Under the pieces are notes generated by a model. The model saw nothing but the letters and a program-made list of their open reading frames with translations, was not told the origin of the DNA and searched no databases. The translations under genes were made by a program, and so were the position numbers. A DNA stretch of 64,000 nt. It comes from Streptomyces sp. GKU 895. GTDB taxonomy: Bacteria; Actinomycetota; Actinomycetes; Streptomycetales; Streptomycetaceae. The DNA lies in contig MWJO01000031.1 of assembly GCA_002027195.1 (NCBI GenBank), positions 1 to 64,000 on the forward strand, given 5' to 3'. Shown one piece after another: positions 1 to 9,065 of the stretch (the stretch's first letter is position 1; the number at the start of each line of letters is the position of its first letter).

Positions 1-149
1 CTCCGCGCCGCCCCGTCGCACCCTCGACACACCCGGCCCGCCCCGTCGCCACCCGGCCCGCCACGCGCACGTGCCCGCTCATCCGCACGCGCGCATGTCC
101 GCTCGTCCGCACGCGCGCGTGCCCACGCGTCCTCCAGCGCCGCGGTCAT
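1..149 (-). CDS. N-terminus of gene downstream of ssd (probable TadA/CpaF secretion ATPase), partial
   Basis: An ATG at 149 overlaps the stop codon of the upstream ssd-like gene (ATGA), and the frame stays open to the window edge for about 49 codons. The visible part is a low-complexity Ala/Arg/Glu/Gly-rich leader with no recognisable domain. In Streptomyces the gene following ssd is normally a TadA/CpaF-type secretion ATPase. That identity is inferred from context only, because the ATPase domain would lie outside the window. Confidence 0.4.
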   Translation of the reverse strand, partial: MTAALEDAWARARADERTCARADERARARGGPGGDGAGRVCRGCDGAAR

Positions 150-1247
150 GCCGCCTCCACCAGTGCCCGCTCCCAGAACTCCTTGCAGAACCGCGTCAGC
201 GGTCCCCTCCCGGCGCCGGGCGGTGTCCTGGCCTCGTGCGGTCGCAGCAGGCCCGCCTCGACCGGCACCTCGCCCAGCAGGGGCAGGCCGAGCAGGCGTG
301 CCACCTCACGGTCGTCGAGTCCGGGTGCGTACGGGCCCCGTACGGCGACCCGCAGGTCCCGTACGACCATCCCGACCGCGGAGGCCACCCGTCCGGCCGC
401 CGCGACGGCCCGCAGCTCCGCGGGAACGACGAGGATGCCGAGGTCGAGCTGGGCGAGCGTCTCGGCCACGCCACCGTCGATACGGCGGGGCAGGTCCACG
501 ACGACCGTGCCGCCCCGGCGTCGGGCCGCGGCCAGCACCGCGCGGACGGCCTGCGGCGGGACGGCGACGCAGTCGCCGCGGTCCCAGCTGAGCACCCGCA
601 GGGAGTGCAGCTCGGGCAGCGACTCCTCCAGGGCGCCACCGCCGACCCTGCCGCGCGAGGCGGCGAACGCCGGCCAGCGCAGCCCCTCGGCGGTCTCCCC
701 GCCGAGGAGTACGTCGAGTCCGCCGCCCAGCGGATCGGCGTCCACGAGCAGGGTGCGCAGTCCCTCCCGCGCGGAGGTGACGGCCAGCGCGCACGCGAGC
801 GTGGAGGCGCCGGCCCCGCCCCGGCCGCCGATGACGCCGACGGTGAGGGCGGGCCGGCCGACGCCCTCGGCGACGTCGGCGATCCGGTCGACGAGCCACT
901 GCTCGCCGTCGGGCAGCATCAGGACGTGGTCGCGCCGATCTCGACGGCCCGGCGCCACACCCCGGAGTCGTCCTGGTCCCTGCCGACGAGCACCACCCGC
1001 CTCTGCGCGCGGCGCCCCGCACTCGTCGTACGGCGTCGTCGCCGACCAGGACGAGCGGCGCGGCCTCCCATCGGTCCCGCGGCTCGGGCACCCCTGGGTG
1101 CACCTCGGGTGTGGCGCCGGCCGCCGCGCAGAGCCGGAGCAGGTCGTCGAGGAGCCCGGGGTCCTCGGTGATGATCAACGGTCCGCCCTGGCGCCCTCCG
1201 GCGCCGGACGGCGGATCGTGTGTGACGGCTGCGGCCACGCTTTCCAT
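146..1247 (-). pseudogene. ssd: Ssd/CpaE-like septum-site determining protein, two frameshifts
   Basis: MinD/ParA-superfamily protein that in actinobacteria sits with the Tad pilus genes and influences septum placement. The N-terminal receiver-like part (start ATG 1247, AAGGGGG directly upstream) reads in one frame to about 1020, a central piece ending in RAVEIGA in a second, and the ATPase domain from DHVLMLPDGEQW to the stop at 146 in a third. The deviant Walker A is GGRGGAGAS, with VDADPLGGG after it. Each switch is explained by one missing base in a GC-rich run, near 1005-1015 and 930-935. With both restored the protein is about 366 aa, normal for the family. Sequence error or a recent pseudogene are both possible. 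Confidence 0.7.
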
Positions 1248-1455
1248 CCCCCTTCGCTGCATCCCGCGAGGGCATCAAGCGCCTCGCGATTCCCGAACGT
1301 GTGAAGAACCGGCAACCGGCCTCCATATGAACGGCCGATAGGAACCGGCCAAACGCGCCCGGTTAACCGGATCCGGCCATCGGATCGGCGTCGGCGGGCC
1401 GCGCTGGAATCACGGTGCAACGCAGCGGGAAATGAAGTGGATCTTGGTCGATATC

Positions 1456-1464
1456 TGTGGACAA
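1456..1464 (-). promoter_or_regulatory. DnaA-box-like 9-mer
   Basis: TGTGGACAA on the plus strand, the reverse complement of TTGTCCACA, the preferred Streptomyces DnaA box. It is a single copy between ssd and the 6C RNA. Whether it binds DnaA is not known. Confidence 0.3.
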
Positions 1465-1643
1465 CTCGGCCGTTGTGAATATGTCCGTCACCCAAACCGG
1501 TGAGCTCCGCACCGGTTCCGGCCGACCTCTGTGCGACTTCCGCAGAGCAGCGCTACGACTACGGACAGTGACGGATCACGGGCATACGGAAGAGGCGGCC
1601 GAAGCCGCCTCGGTGCGGCGCTACAGCCGCTTGCGAAAAAGAG

Positions 1644-1738
1644 AAAACCCACCCGGACATGCGACGACCCCCACCGGGGGGGAGAGTGGGGGTCGTCTCC
1701 ACGGCCGACTCGGGGGGGGAGGAGCCGGGCCGGGTTAG
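1644..1738 (-). ncRNA. 6C small RNA
   Basis: Read on the minus strand, this stretch folds into two hairpins inside a closing AACCC/GGGUU stem and is followed by a U-rich tract at about 1647-1635. One hairpin (arms 1663-1674 and 1686-1697, 12 bp) has a loop with a run of seven C. The other (about 1703-1727) has a loop with eight C. C-run loops are the hallmark of actinobacterial 6C RNA. The position, between ssd and the HAD/SerB-like gene and antiparallel to the latter, matches M. tuberculosis B11 and the S. coelicolor locus. Ends are estimated. Confidence 0.72.
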
Positions 1739-1832
1739 CACGGTCGCGAACGATCCGTGACTTCCATGGTGTACCCGAGAGCCCTCTCAGGCAAACCCAC
1801 GCGCCCCACCTTACGCCGAATGGGCTGCGCCT

Positions 1833-2666
1833 ATGCTCGGGGTCGTGGAAAACCACTCCTTGCCCCGCACAGCGGCCTTCTTTGACCTGGACAAGACGGT
1901 CATTGCGAAGTCGAGCACGCTCACGTTCAGCAAGTCGTTCTACCAAGGCGGCCTGATCAACCGCAGGGCCGCGGTGCGTACCGCGTACGCCCAGTTCGTC
2001 TTCCTCGTGGGCGGTATGGACCACGACCAGATGGAGCGGACCCGCGAGTACCTCTCCCAGCTCGTGCGCGGCTGGAACGTGCAGCAGGTGAAGGAGATCG
2101 TCGCCGAGACCCTGCACGACCTGATCGACCCGATCATCTACGACGAGGCCGCCTCCCTCATCGAGGAGCACCACCGGGCCGGCCGTGACGTCGTGATCGT
2201 GTCCACGTCGGGCGCGGAGGTCGTCGAGCCGATCGGTGAACTCCTCGGCGCGGACCGCGTGGTGGCGACCCGGATGGTGGTCGGCGAGGACGGCTGCTTC
2301 ACCGGCGAGGTGGAGTACTACGCCTACGGTCCGACGAAGGCCGAGGCGATCAAGGAGCTGGCTGAGTCCGAGGGGTACGACCTGGAGCGCTGTTACGCCT
2401 ACAGTGACTCGGCGACCGATCTGCCGATGCTCCAGTCGGTGGGCCATCCGCACGCCGTGAATCCGGACCGCGCGCTGCGTCGTGAGGCGCTCGCGCGCGG
2501 GTGGCCGATTCTCGATTTCCACCGCCCGGTCCGGCTCAAGCAGCGCTTCCCCGCGTTCTCCGTACCGCCCCGCCCGGCACTGGTCGCGGCGGCCGCCATA
2601 GGGGCCGCGGCCGCCACCGCGGGCCTCGTCTGGTACGCGAGCCGGCGCCGGGCGTCGGCTCTCTGA
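1833..2666 (+). CDS. HAD-superfamily (SerB-like) hydrolase with C-terminal membrane anchor
   Basis: HAD subfamily IB phosphatase. Motif I is FFDLDKTVI (about residues 16-24), motif II is VIVSTSG, and motif III/IV is CYAYSDSATDLPML. A hydrophobic helix (PALVAAAAIGAAAATAGLVWY) followed by basic residues ends the protein, suggesting a cytosolic enzyme tethered to the membrane. It corresponds to the SCO3558 family, annotated as morphological-differentiation-associated. The substrate is unknown. GTG at 1845 is an alternative start. It is flanked by the 6C RNA and an Ms1-like RNA, an arrangement conserved in actinobacteria. Confidence 0.88.
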   Translation: MLGVVENHSLPRTAAFFDLDKTVIAKSSTLTFSKSFYQGGLINRRAAVRTAYAQFVFLVGGMDHDQMERTREYLSQLVRGWNVQQVKEIVAETLHDLIDPIIYDEAASLIEEHHRAGRDVVIVSTSGAEVVEPIGELLGADRVVATRMVVGEDGCFTGEVEYYAYGPTKAEAIKELAESEGYDLERCYAYSDSATDLPMLQSVGHPHAVNPDRALRREALARGWPILDFHRPVRLKQRFPAFSVPPRPALVAAAAIGAAAATAGLVWYASRRRASAL

Positions 2667-2734
2667 GCTGCGCCGGGGTCACGACTGTGCCCATGTCCGG
2701 CATATCGGTGCCCGTTTAGCGCCTGTTTGAGAGT

Positions 2735-3052
2735 AAAAGTAAAGAACTGCAGCCAGCACTTCCGCTTACCCGGGTCCTGGAGTACAAAGGGGTTAACGGC
2801 CCGCGAGACCAAGGACATCCGAGAGGATCACCTTAATAACGCATTTGGCCCCACGGACCGCGCATGAACACTGGGCACCCACGCGACGTCGACCCGTCGA
2901 TTACGGGCCAGCCGCACCAGGTGACGGGCAAAGTTCCCGACCTGATGGGCAACATATCGAGGACGCTTGGTAACCCGGTGAGCATGCCAGCGGCGGTACG
3001 AATCCTCGTACCGCCGCAACCCTGTTCAGGCCCCCCGCGCGGGGGCCTGTTC
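2735..3052 (+). ncRNA. Ms1-like (scr3559) small RNA, approximate limits
   Basis: The roughly 390-bp gap between the HAD gene and the Fic-like gene has no credible ORF and ends in two strong hairpins in a row. In mycobacteria this gap encodes Ms1/MTS2823, an abundant RNA that binds core RNA polymerase. S. coelicolor has the homologue scr3559 in the same place. The call rests on synteny plus the terminal hairpins. The 5' end, placed after an AT-rich stretch near 2722-2745, is a guess. Confidence 0.55.
2990..3049. terminator. Double hairpin terminator region
   Basis: The first hairpin has a 12-bp perfect stem (2990-3001 with 3006-3017, loop ATCC). The second has CAGGCCCCC (3027-3035) pairing with GGGGGCCTG (3041-3049) and is followed by TTCC. 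Together they could end the sRNA on the plus strand and the convergent Fic-like gene, which stops at 3059. Confidence 0.6.
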
Positions 3053-3058
3053 CATGCC

Positions 3059-3883
3059 TTACGCCGCCCCGCGCTGCAATGCCTCGCACACCGCGGTCGA
3101 CTCGCGCGCACCGAGTTCGATCGCCTTGCCGCAGTGGGCGATCCAGGCGGCCATCCCCTCCGGAGTGCCGGAGACATAGCCTTCGAGCGCCGCCAGATAG
3201 GCCGCCCGGCCCAGTTCGGCGTGGCCGACCTCGGCCGGGCAGACGGACTTGGGATCGAGACCACTGCCGATCAGGACGATGCGCTCGGCCGCACGCGCGA
3301 CGAGGCCGTTGTGGGAGGTGAAGGGCCGCAGCGCGAGGAGTTCACCGTGCACGACGGCTGAGGTCACCAACGCGGGGGCGGAACTGCCCGCGATGATCAG
3401 CTCGGACAGGCCCTCCAGGCGGCCGTTGACCTCCGCCGCGCTCGGCAGCGGCAGCTCGATCAGCGGCTCGTCGACCGGTTCGCCCTCCCGGCGCGGACGC
3501 CCGACCTCGTCGCCGCTGCTCGCCGCGGCCACCAGGTGCAGCCGGGCCAGGACGCGCAGGGGCGACTGCCGCCAGATGGACAGGAGTTGGCCGGCCTCCG
3601 CGGTCAGCCTGAGCGCGGCGCCCATCACGCGCGCCTCGTCGTCCCCGCTGAAGTCGGAGCGGCGGCGCACCTCTTCGAGCGCCCAGTCGGCACCGGACAG
3701 CGCCGCGGAGCCGCGCGAGCCACGCAGCGCGGCCTCGCCGGTGACCGTGTTGCTGCGGCGCCGCATGATCCGGTGTCCGTAGACCCGGTCCACGGCCTTG
3801 CGCACGGACTCCACGGAGTCGGCCACACCGGGCAGCGAGCCCAGGGCCGCGAGCGGGTCGGCGGTCGCGCCTGTCGTACTCAT
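3059..3883 (-). CDS. Fic/Fido-fold-like protein with degenerate active-site motif
   Basis: 274-aa protein of the SCO3559/Rv3662c family, usually labelled oxidoreductase or hypothetical. Start at ATG 3883 (MSTTGATADPL). An upstream in-frame codon at 3952 would run into the divergent promoter. Near residue 190 it carries LRPFTSHNGLVARAAERIVL, which lines up with the Fic motif HPFxxGNGRxxR. The catalytic His is Arg and the GNGR core is HNGL, so AMP-transfer activity is doubtful. The gene is divergent from the CooC-like ATPase gene with about 100 bp between them. Confidence 0.7.
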   Translation of the reverse strand: MSTTGATADPLAALGSLPGVADSVESVRKAVDRVYGHRIMRRRSNTVTGEAALRGSRGSAALSGADWALEEVRRRSDFSGDDEARVMGAALRLTAEAGQLLSIWRQSPLRVLARLHLVAAASSGDEVGRPRREGEPVDEPLIELPLPSAAEVNGRLEGLSELIIAGSSAPALVTSAVVHGELLALRPFTSHNGLVARAAERIVLIGSGLDPKSVCPAEVGHAELGRAAYLAALEGYVSGTPEGMAAWIAHCGKAIELGARESTAVCEALQRGAA

Positions 3884-3984
3884 GAGTACGACCCTACGCA
3901 ACGCCGAGCCGGACCCCACGATGGAGTGGTCTTCTTCACGCACACCTGCCACGTACAGCTACTGCGCCACTACCCTTCGTGAAC

Positions 3985-4965
3985 ATGAAAATTGCTTTCG
4001 TCGGGAAGGGCGGCAGCGGCAAGACCACCCTGTCCTCCCTGTTCATCCGGTATCTCGCCACGACCGGGCGGCCGGTGGTCGCGGTCGACGCCGACATCAA
4101 CCAGCACCTGGGCGCCGCCCTCGGCCTCGACGAGGCGGAGGCCGCCGCGCTGCCCGCGATGGGCGAGCGGCTGAAGCTGATCAAGGAGTACCTGCGCGGC
4201 GACAACCCGCGCATCGCCTCCGCCGAGACGATGATCAAGACGACACCGCCCGGCGAGGGCTCCCGCCTCCTGCGGGTGCGCGAGGACAACCCGGTCTACG
4301 ACGCCTGCGCCCGGCCGGTGGAACTCGACGGCGACACCGTCCGTTTGATGGTCACCGGGCCCTTCACCGACGCCGACCTGGGAGTGGCCTGCTACCACTC
4401 CAAGACGGGAGCGGTGGAGCTGTGCCTGAACCACCTGGTGGACGGGCGCGACGAATACGTCGCGGTGGACATGACCGCCGGCTCCGACTCCTTCGCCTCC
4501 GGCATGTTCACCCGCTTCGACATCACGTTCCTCGTCGCCGAGCCGACCCGGAAGGGGGTCTCCGTCTATCGCCAGTACAAGGAGTACGCCCAGGACTACG
4601 GCGTCGTGCTGAAAGTCGTCGGCAACAAGGTGCAGGGCCAGGACGACCTCGACTTCCTGCGCGCCGAGGTCGGGGACGACCTGCTCGTGACGGTCGGGCA
4701 CTCGGACTGGGTGCGCGCCATGGAGAAGGGCCGGCCGCCCCGGTTCGCGCTCCTGGAGGACGCCAACCGCCGCGCGCTGCGCCTGCTGCAGACGGCCGTC
4801 GACGCGACGTACGACCTGCGCGACTGGCAGCGCTACACCCACCAGATGGTGCACTTCCACCTGAAGAACGCCCAGGCCTGGGGCAACGAGCGGACCGGGG
4901 CCGACCTGGCGGCGCAGGTCGACCCCGGGTTCGTGCTCGGCGAGAGCCTGGTGGCGACCGCCTGA
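3985..4965 (+). CDS. CooC-like MinD/ParA-family ATP-binding protein
   Basis: P-loop NTPase of the SIMIBI class (SCO3560 family). Residues 1-20 contain FVGKGGSGKTTLSSLF, a deviant Walker A with the signature lysine, then VAVDADINQH (Walker A' Asp) and YVAVDMTAGSDSFASGMF. The fold resembles CooC, the nickel-insertion ATPase of CO dehydrogenase, but no CODH or nickel genes are near, so the client is unknown. Start chosen at ATG 3985 (MKIAFVG); GTG at 3979 is also possible. It converges on the polysaccharide deacetylase gene with 7 bp between stops. Confidence 0.82.
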   Translation: MKIAFVGKGGSGKTTLSSLFIRYLATTGRPVVAVDADINQHLGAALGLDEAEAAALPAMGERLKLIKEYLRGDNPRIASAETMIKTTPPGEGSRLLRVREDNPVYDACARPVELDGDTVRLMVTGPFTDADLGVACYHSKTGAVELCLNHLVDGRDEYVAVDMTAGSDSFASGMFTRFDITFLVAEPTRKGVSVYRQYKEYAQDYGVVLKVVGNKVQGQDDLDFLRAEVGDDLLVTVGHSDWVRAMEKGRPPRFALLEDANRRALRLLQTAVDATYDLRDWQRYTHQMVHFHLKNAQAWGNERTGADLAAQVDPGFVLGESLVATA

Positions 4966-4972
4966 CGGACTC

Positions 4973-6247
4973 CTACCGCCCCGCCGCCGGAGCCCCCGGT
5001 ACGCCCTTCGGGGCCGGGGCCGGGCGGCTGGAGAGGAAGGACGCCCAGCCCTGCTTCGGGGCCTCGCCGACGCCGAGCGTCCGCATCTTGGCCAGGACCT
5101 CGGGGTCCTGGGCGTCCAGCCAGTCGGCGAGCTGCCGGAAGGAGACACAGCGCACGTCGGGCTTGTTGCAGACCTGCTCGACGGTCTCCTCGACGGCGCG
5201 CATGTAGGTGCCGCCGTTCCAGGACTCGAAGTGGTTGCCGATGATCAGCGGGGCGCGGTTGCCGTCGTAGGCGCGGTGGAAGCCCTTGAGCAGGCCGTCA
5301 CGCATCTGGTCGCCCCAGAACTCGTACTTGTTCGGGTCGCCCTGGGTGTTGGTGCCGGACTGGTTGACCATGAAGTTGTAGTCCATGGTCAGCTGCTCGT
5401 AGGAGTGCCCGGGGAACGGCACGAGCTGCATCGACAGGTCCCACAGCCCCTCCTTCTTCCGCGGCCAGAGCTGCTCGTTGACACCGCTGGTGTCGTAGCG
5501 GAAGCCCAGCTCGCGGGCGGCCTTCATGAAGTTCTTCTGGCCCTCCAGGCAGGGCGTGCGGGCGCCGACGAGCTCCTTGTCGTAGTCGAAGGGAAGCGGG
5601 GCGGCCTTCTTCATGCCGGTGTTGGTCTTCCAGGACTTCACGAACTGCTTCGCCTGGGCGATCTCGTCCTTCCACTCCTCGACCGACCACTGACCGACCC
5701 CGCCGCCGCTGCCGCAGAAGTGGCCGTTGAAGTGGGTGCCGATCTCGTTGCCCTCCAGCCACGCCCCGCGCAGCTGCTTCACGGTCGCGGCGATGCCCTC
5801 CTCGTCGTTGAAGCCGATGTCGGAGCGGCCCGGGGAGTGCTGCGGCGGCCGGTACAGGTCGCGCTTCTCCTCCGGCAGCATGTACACGCCGCTGAGGAAG
5901 TAGGTCATGGTCGCGTTGTTCGCCTTGGCGACCTTGCGGAAGTGGGAGAACAGCTTCTGGCCGTCCTCGCCGGCGCCGTCCCAGGAGAACACCACGAACT
6001 GCGGCGGCTTCTGACCGGTCTTCATCCGCTCCGGCCGGGGCAGGTGGGGCTGGGCGCCGGTGTACGCGGTGGAGCCGTCGCCGATCAGGCGGACCGCGCT
6101 CTTCGGCGGTGCCTGGGCGGGCTTCGCCTTCTGCGGGCCGGCGGCCCCTTCCTTGGAACCGTCGGTGCCGATCGCGCAACCGGCGAGCGATGCGGCACAG
6201 ACCGCGGCGACCACGGCGCCGGCGGCGATCCTCTGGGTGGCGGCCAT
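4973..6247 (-). CDS. Polysaccharide-deacetylase-like lipoprotein
   Basis: About 424 aa from ATG 6247. The N-terminus has a lipoprotein signal with the lipobox LAGC, placing the protein outside the cell on the membrane. The body resembles NodB-type carbohydrate esterases: FVVFSWDGAGED near the start (motif 1), HFNGHFCG as the HxxxH metal site (motif 2), and GARTPCLEG (motif 3). The second half has IIGNHFESWNGG. The probable substrate is cell-wall or capsular N-acetylated glycan, which is inferred. The C-terminus is Ala/Pro-rich. Confidence 0.82.
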   Translation of the reverse strand: MAATQRIAAGAVVAAVCAASLAGCAIGTDGSKEGAAGPQKAKPAQAPPKSAVRLIGDGSTAYTGAQPHLPRPERMKTGQKPPQFVVFSWDGAGEDGQKLFSHFRKVAKANNATMTYFLSGVYMLPEEKRDLYRPPQHSPGRSDIGFNDEEGIAATVKQLRGAWLEGNEIGTHFNGHFCGSGGGVGQWSVEEWKDEIAQAKQFVKSWKTNTGMKKAAPLPFDYDKELVGARTPCLEGQKNFMKAARELGFRYDTSGVNEQLWPRKKEGLWDLSMQLVPFPGHSYEQLTMDYNFMVNQSGTNTQGDPNKYEFWGDQMRDGLLKGFHRAYDGNRAPLIIGNHFESWNGGTYMRAVEETVEQVCNKPDVRCVSFRQLADWLDAQDPEVLAKMRTLGVGEAPKQGWASFLSSRPAPAPKGVPGAPAAGR

Positions 6248-6667
6248 GTTCCGCCCACCTACTTCCTTCTGTCCGGGAACTGGGGCCAACGACAGCGCCG
6301 CCAAGCTCGCACGAGACCGAGAAGGAATTAGTACGACAAGCCGATGAAATATCCGCATCACCCTGATGGGTGACTTATAGGGCCATTTGCCAGAAAAGTC
6401 TATGCCTGGCCTTTACTCTGAATTACGATCCGTTTACCGAGCGTTGATTCATCCCGCCGCTGCACGCCGTGACCCACGGCCGCGACCCGACCCCCGCCAT
6501 CGGGCGGGGGACCACCTGTTCCGCGACCGCGCTGCCCCGGAGGAGACGGGAACTATGTCCGCCTGCGTCCCCACCCGCGCCGCCGACTCGAGTCGACGAA
6601 GCGCATCCACCGACCCCACAGCCCCCCGCCGTCCCGGCCCCGCCGCTTCCGCATCGCGGGCGCCGAC
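6248..6667. other. Divergent intergenic region, deacetylase / SulP
   Basis: About 420 bp with an AT-richer core near 6310-6430 that probably holds both divergent promoters. An ATG at 6555 begins an out-of-frame leader (MSACVPTRAADSSRR) that resembles the N-terminus expected for the SulP protein, so the true SulP start may lie here with an indel separating the frames. Confidence 0.4.
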
Positions 6668-9031
6668 GTGTCGGCCTCGATCGCGGTCTTCCTGATCGCC
6701 CTGCCCCTGTCCCTGGGCATCGCCCTCGCCACCGGCGCGCCCCTCCAGGCCGGTCTCGTCGCCGCCGCCGTGGGAGGCCTCGTCGCCGGACGGCTCGGCG
6801 GCTCCGCGCTCCAGGTGAGCGGCCCGGCCGCCGGGCTCACGGTCGTCACCGCCGACCTCATCCACCGCTACGGCTGGCGCACCACCTGCGCGATCACGGT
6901 CCTCGCCGGTCTCGCCCAACTCGGCCTCGGCTGCCTGCGCGTGGCCCGCACCGCCCTCGCCGTCAGCCCCGCGATCGTGCACGGCATGCTCGCCGGCATC
7001 GGCGTCACCATCGCCGTGGCCCAGCTGCACATCGTGCTCGGCGGCACCCCGCAGAGTTCCGTCCTGGCCAACCTCCGTGCGCTGCCCGCCCAGTTGGCCG
7101 GCCTCGCGCCCGCCGCCGTGTCGGTGAGCGTGCTGACGCTGACCCTGCTGCTGCTCTGGCCGCGCATCCCTGGCCGGGTGGGCCGTCTGCTGCGCAAGGT
7201 CCCGGCCGCCCTCGTCGCCGTCACCGGCGCCAGCGCGGTCGCGGCCCTCACCGGGCTGTCCGTGCCCAAGGTGGACCTGCCCTCCTGGAGCAGCCACGCC
7301 TTGGCCGGGCTGCCCGAGGGGCCGGTGCTCGGCATCGCCGCCGCCGTCCTGACGACCACCCTGGTGTGCAGCGTGCAGTCGCTGCTCGGCGCGGTCGCCG
7401 TGGACAAGATGGCGGCCGCCCGGCCCGGTCTGACCGCCCGGGTCGGACGCTCCAACCTGGATCGTGAGCTGCTCGGCCAGGGCGCCGCCAACATCGTCTC
7501 CGGCACGCTCGGCGGACTCCCGGTCGCCGGGGTCGCCGTGCGCAGTTCGGCGAATGTGCACGCGGGTGCCGTGAGCCGGAACTCCACGATGCTGCACGGC
7601 GTTCTCGTAGTGATCGCCGCACTGCTGATGGTCCCCGTCCTGGAGTTCATCCCGCTCGCCTCACTCGCCGCCCTGGTGATGGCCGTCGGCATCCAGATGG
7701 TGTCCCTGCACCACATCCGTACGGTGACCCGCCACCGCGAGGTCCTGGTGTACGCCGTCACCACCCTCGGCGTGGTGGCCCTCGGCGTCCTGGAGGGCGT
7801 GACCCTCGGCATCGCCGTGGCCGTCGCCGTCGCCCTGCACCGCCTCACCCGCACCCGCATCACGCATGAGCACGACGAACAGGAAGGAGTCCATCACGTC
7901 CATGTACGAGGCCAGTTGACGTTCCTCGCGGTGCCCCGTCTCAGCCGGGCCCTGCACCTCGTGCCCCACGGCGCCCATGTAGTCGTCGAGTTGGACGGCT
8001 CCTTCATGGATCACGCGGCGTTCGAGGCGCTGCAGGACTGGCAGAACACGCACACCGCGCAGGGCGGCACCGTCGAACTCACGGGCCGCCGCGCCGGAAT
8101 CACGATCGCCGAGCCCGGCGAGACGCCTGCGACCGGCGCCGGTACCACGCACCCGGCGGACGCCGACGCTCCACCGACCGCCGCCGGCTGCCGCTGCCGT
8201 CCCTGGACACCCTGGCGCAACCACCAGTGCGAACGCCCACCGTCCGCACCACAGTCCGAGACATCCGACGCACCCCAGGCGCCCGGCACACCCGGCGCGA
8301 CGACCGGTGCGCCCGACACCCCCTCCCCCGGCGCCGCCCGCGCCGACGGCCCGAGCGGGCATGAACTGGCCCGTGGTATCAGCGCGTTCCAGCGCCACAC
8401 CGCTCCCCTGGTGCGGGGTGAGCTGGCCCGGCTGGCCCGTGAGGGGCAGCAGCCCTCCCAGCTCTTCCTCACCTGCGCCGACTCGCGGCTGGTCACCTCG
8501 ATGATCACCTCCAGTGGTCCGGGCGACCTGTTCGTGGTGCGCAACGTCGGCAACCTCGTCCCGCTACCCGGCGAGGAGAGCGGGGACGACTCGGTCGCGG
8601 CCGCGATCGAGTACGCGGTGGACGTGCTGAAGGTGCGGTCCATCACGGTGTGCGGCCACTCCGGGTGCGGAGCCATGCAGGCCCTGCTCAACTCCGATCC
8701 CGGAGGCGTCCAGACGCCGCTCAAGCGGTGGCTGCGGCACGGACTGCCGAGTCTGGAGCGCATGGCCGACGACGGCCGGCCGTGGGCCAGACTCGCCGGC
8801 CGGGCGCCCGCGGACGCGGTGGAGCAGCTGTGTCTGACCAACGTGGTCCAGCAGCTGGAGCATCTGCGGGCGCACGAGTCGGTGGCCCGGGCGCTGCACA
8901 GAAGGGAGTTGGAGCTGCACGGGATGTACTTCCACGTGGGCGAGGCGCAGGCGTATCTGCTCACCGAGGCCTCGGACGCGGGGGTGTTCGACCACGTGAC
9001 CGGCGCCGAGGAGCTGCGCAGCCCGGCATAA
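6668..9031 (+). CDS. SulP-type anion transporter fused to beta-carbonic anhydrase
   Basis: 787-aa fusion. Residues 1-400 are a SulP/SLC26 permease with many hydrophobic helices, starting SIAVFLIALPLSLGIALATG. Residues about 410-480 resemble a STAS domain. A low-complexity linker follows, then from about residue 560 a beta-class carbonic anhydrase with the zinc motifs CADSRL and HSGCGAM. The fusion suggests bicarbonate transport coupled to CO2 hydration at the membrane. Start GTG 6668 is provisional. The in-frame sequence upstream (RRFRIAGAD) looks like natural coding sequence but lacks a start codon in this frame, so a 5' indel is possible. Confidence 0.85.
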   Translation: MSASIAVFLIALPLSLGIALATGAPLQAGLVAAAVGGLVAGRLGGSALQVSGPAAGLTVVTADLIHRYGWRTTCAITVLAGLAQLGLGCLRVARTALAVSPAIVHGMLAGIGVTIAVAQLHIVLGGTPQSSVLANLRALPAQLAGLAPAAVSVSVLTLTLLLLWPRIPGRVGRLLRKVPAALVAVTGASAVAALTGLSVPKVDLPSWSSHALAGLPEGPVLGIAAAVLTTTLVCSVQSLLGAVAVDKMAAARPGLTARVGRSNLDRELLGQGAANIVSGTLGGLPVAGVAVRSSANVHAGAVSRNSTMLHGVLVVIAALLMVPVLEFIPLASLAALVMAVGIQMVSLHHIRTVTRHREVLVYAVTTLGVVALGVLEGVTLGIAVAVAVALHRLTRTRITHEHDEQEGVHHVHVRGQLTFLAVPRLSRALHLVPHGAHVVVELDGSFMDHAAFEALQDWQNTHTAQGGTVELTGRRAGITIAEPGETPATGAGTTHPADADAPPTAAGCRCRPWTPWRNHQCERPPSAPQSETSDAPQAPGTPGATTGAPDTPSPGAARADGPSGHELARGISAFQRHTAPLVRGELARLAREGQQPSQLFLTCADSRLVTSMITSSGPGDLFVVRNVGNLVPLPGEESGDDSVAAAIEYAVDVLKVRSITVCGHSGCGAMQALLNSDPGGVQTPLKRWLRHGLPSLERMADDGRPWARLAGRAPADAVEQLCLTNVVQQLEHLRAHESVARALHRRELELHGMYFHVGEAQAYLLTEASDAGVFDHVTGAEELRSPA

Positions 9032-9065
9032 GCGCATCCCCGATCTCCCTTACCCCGTGCCCCGC

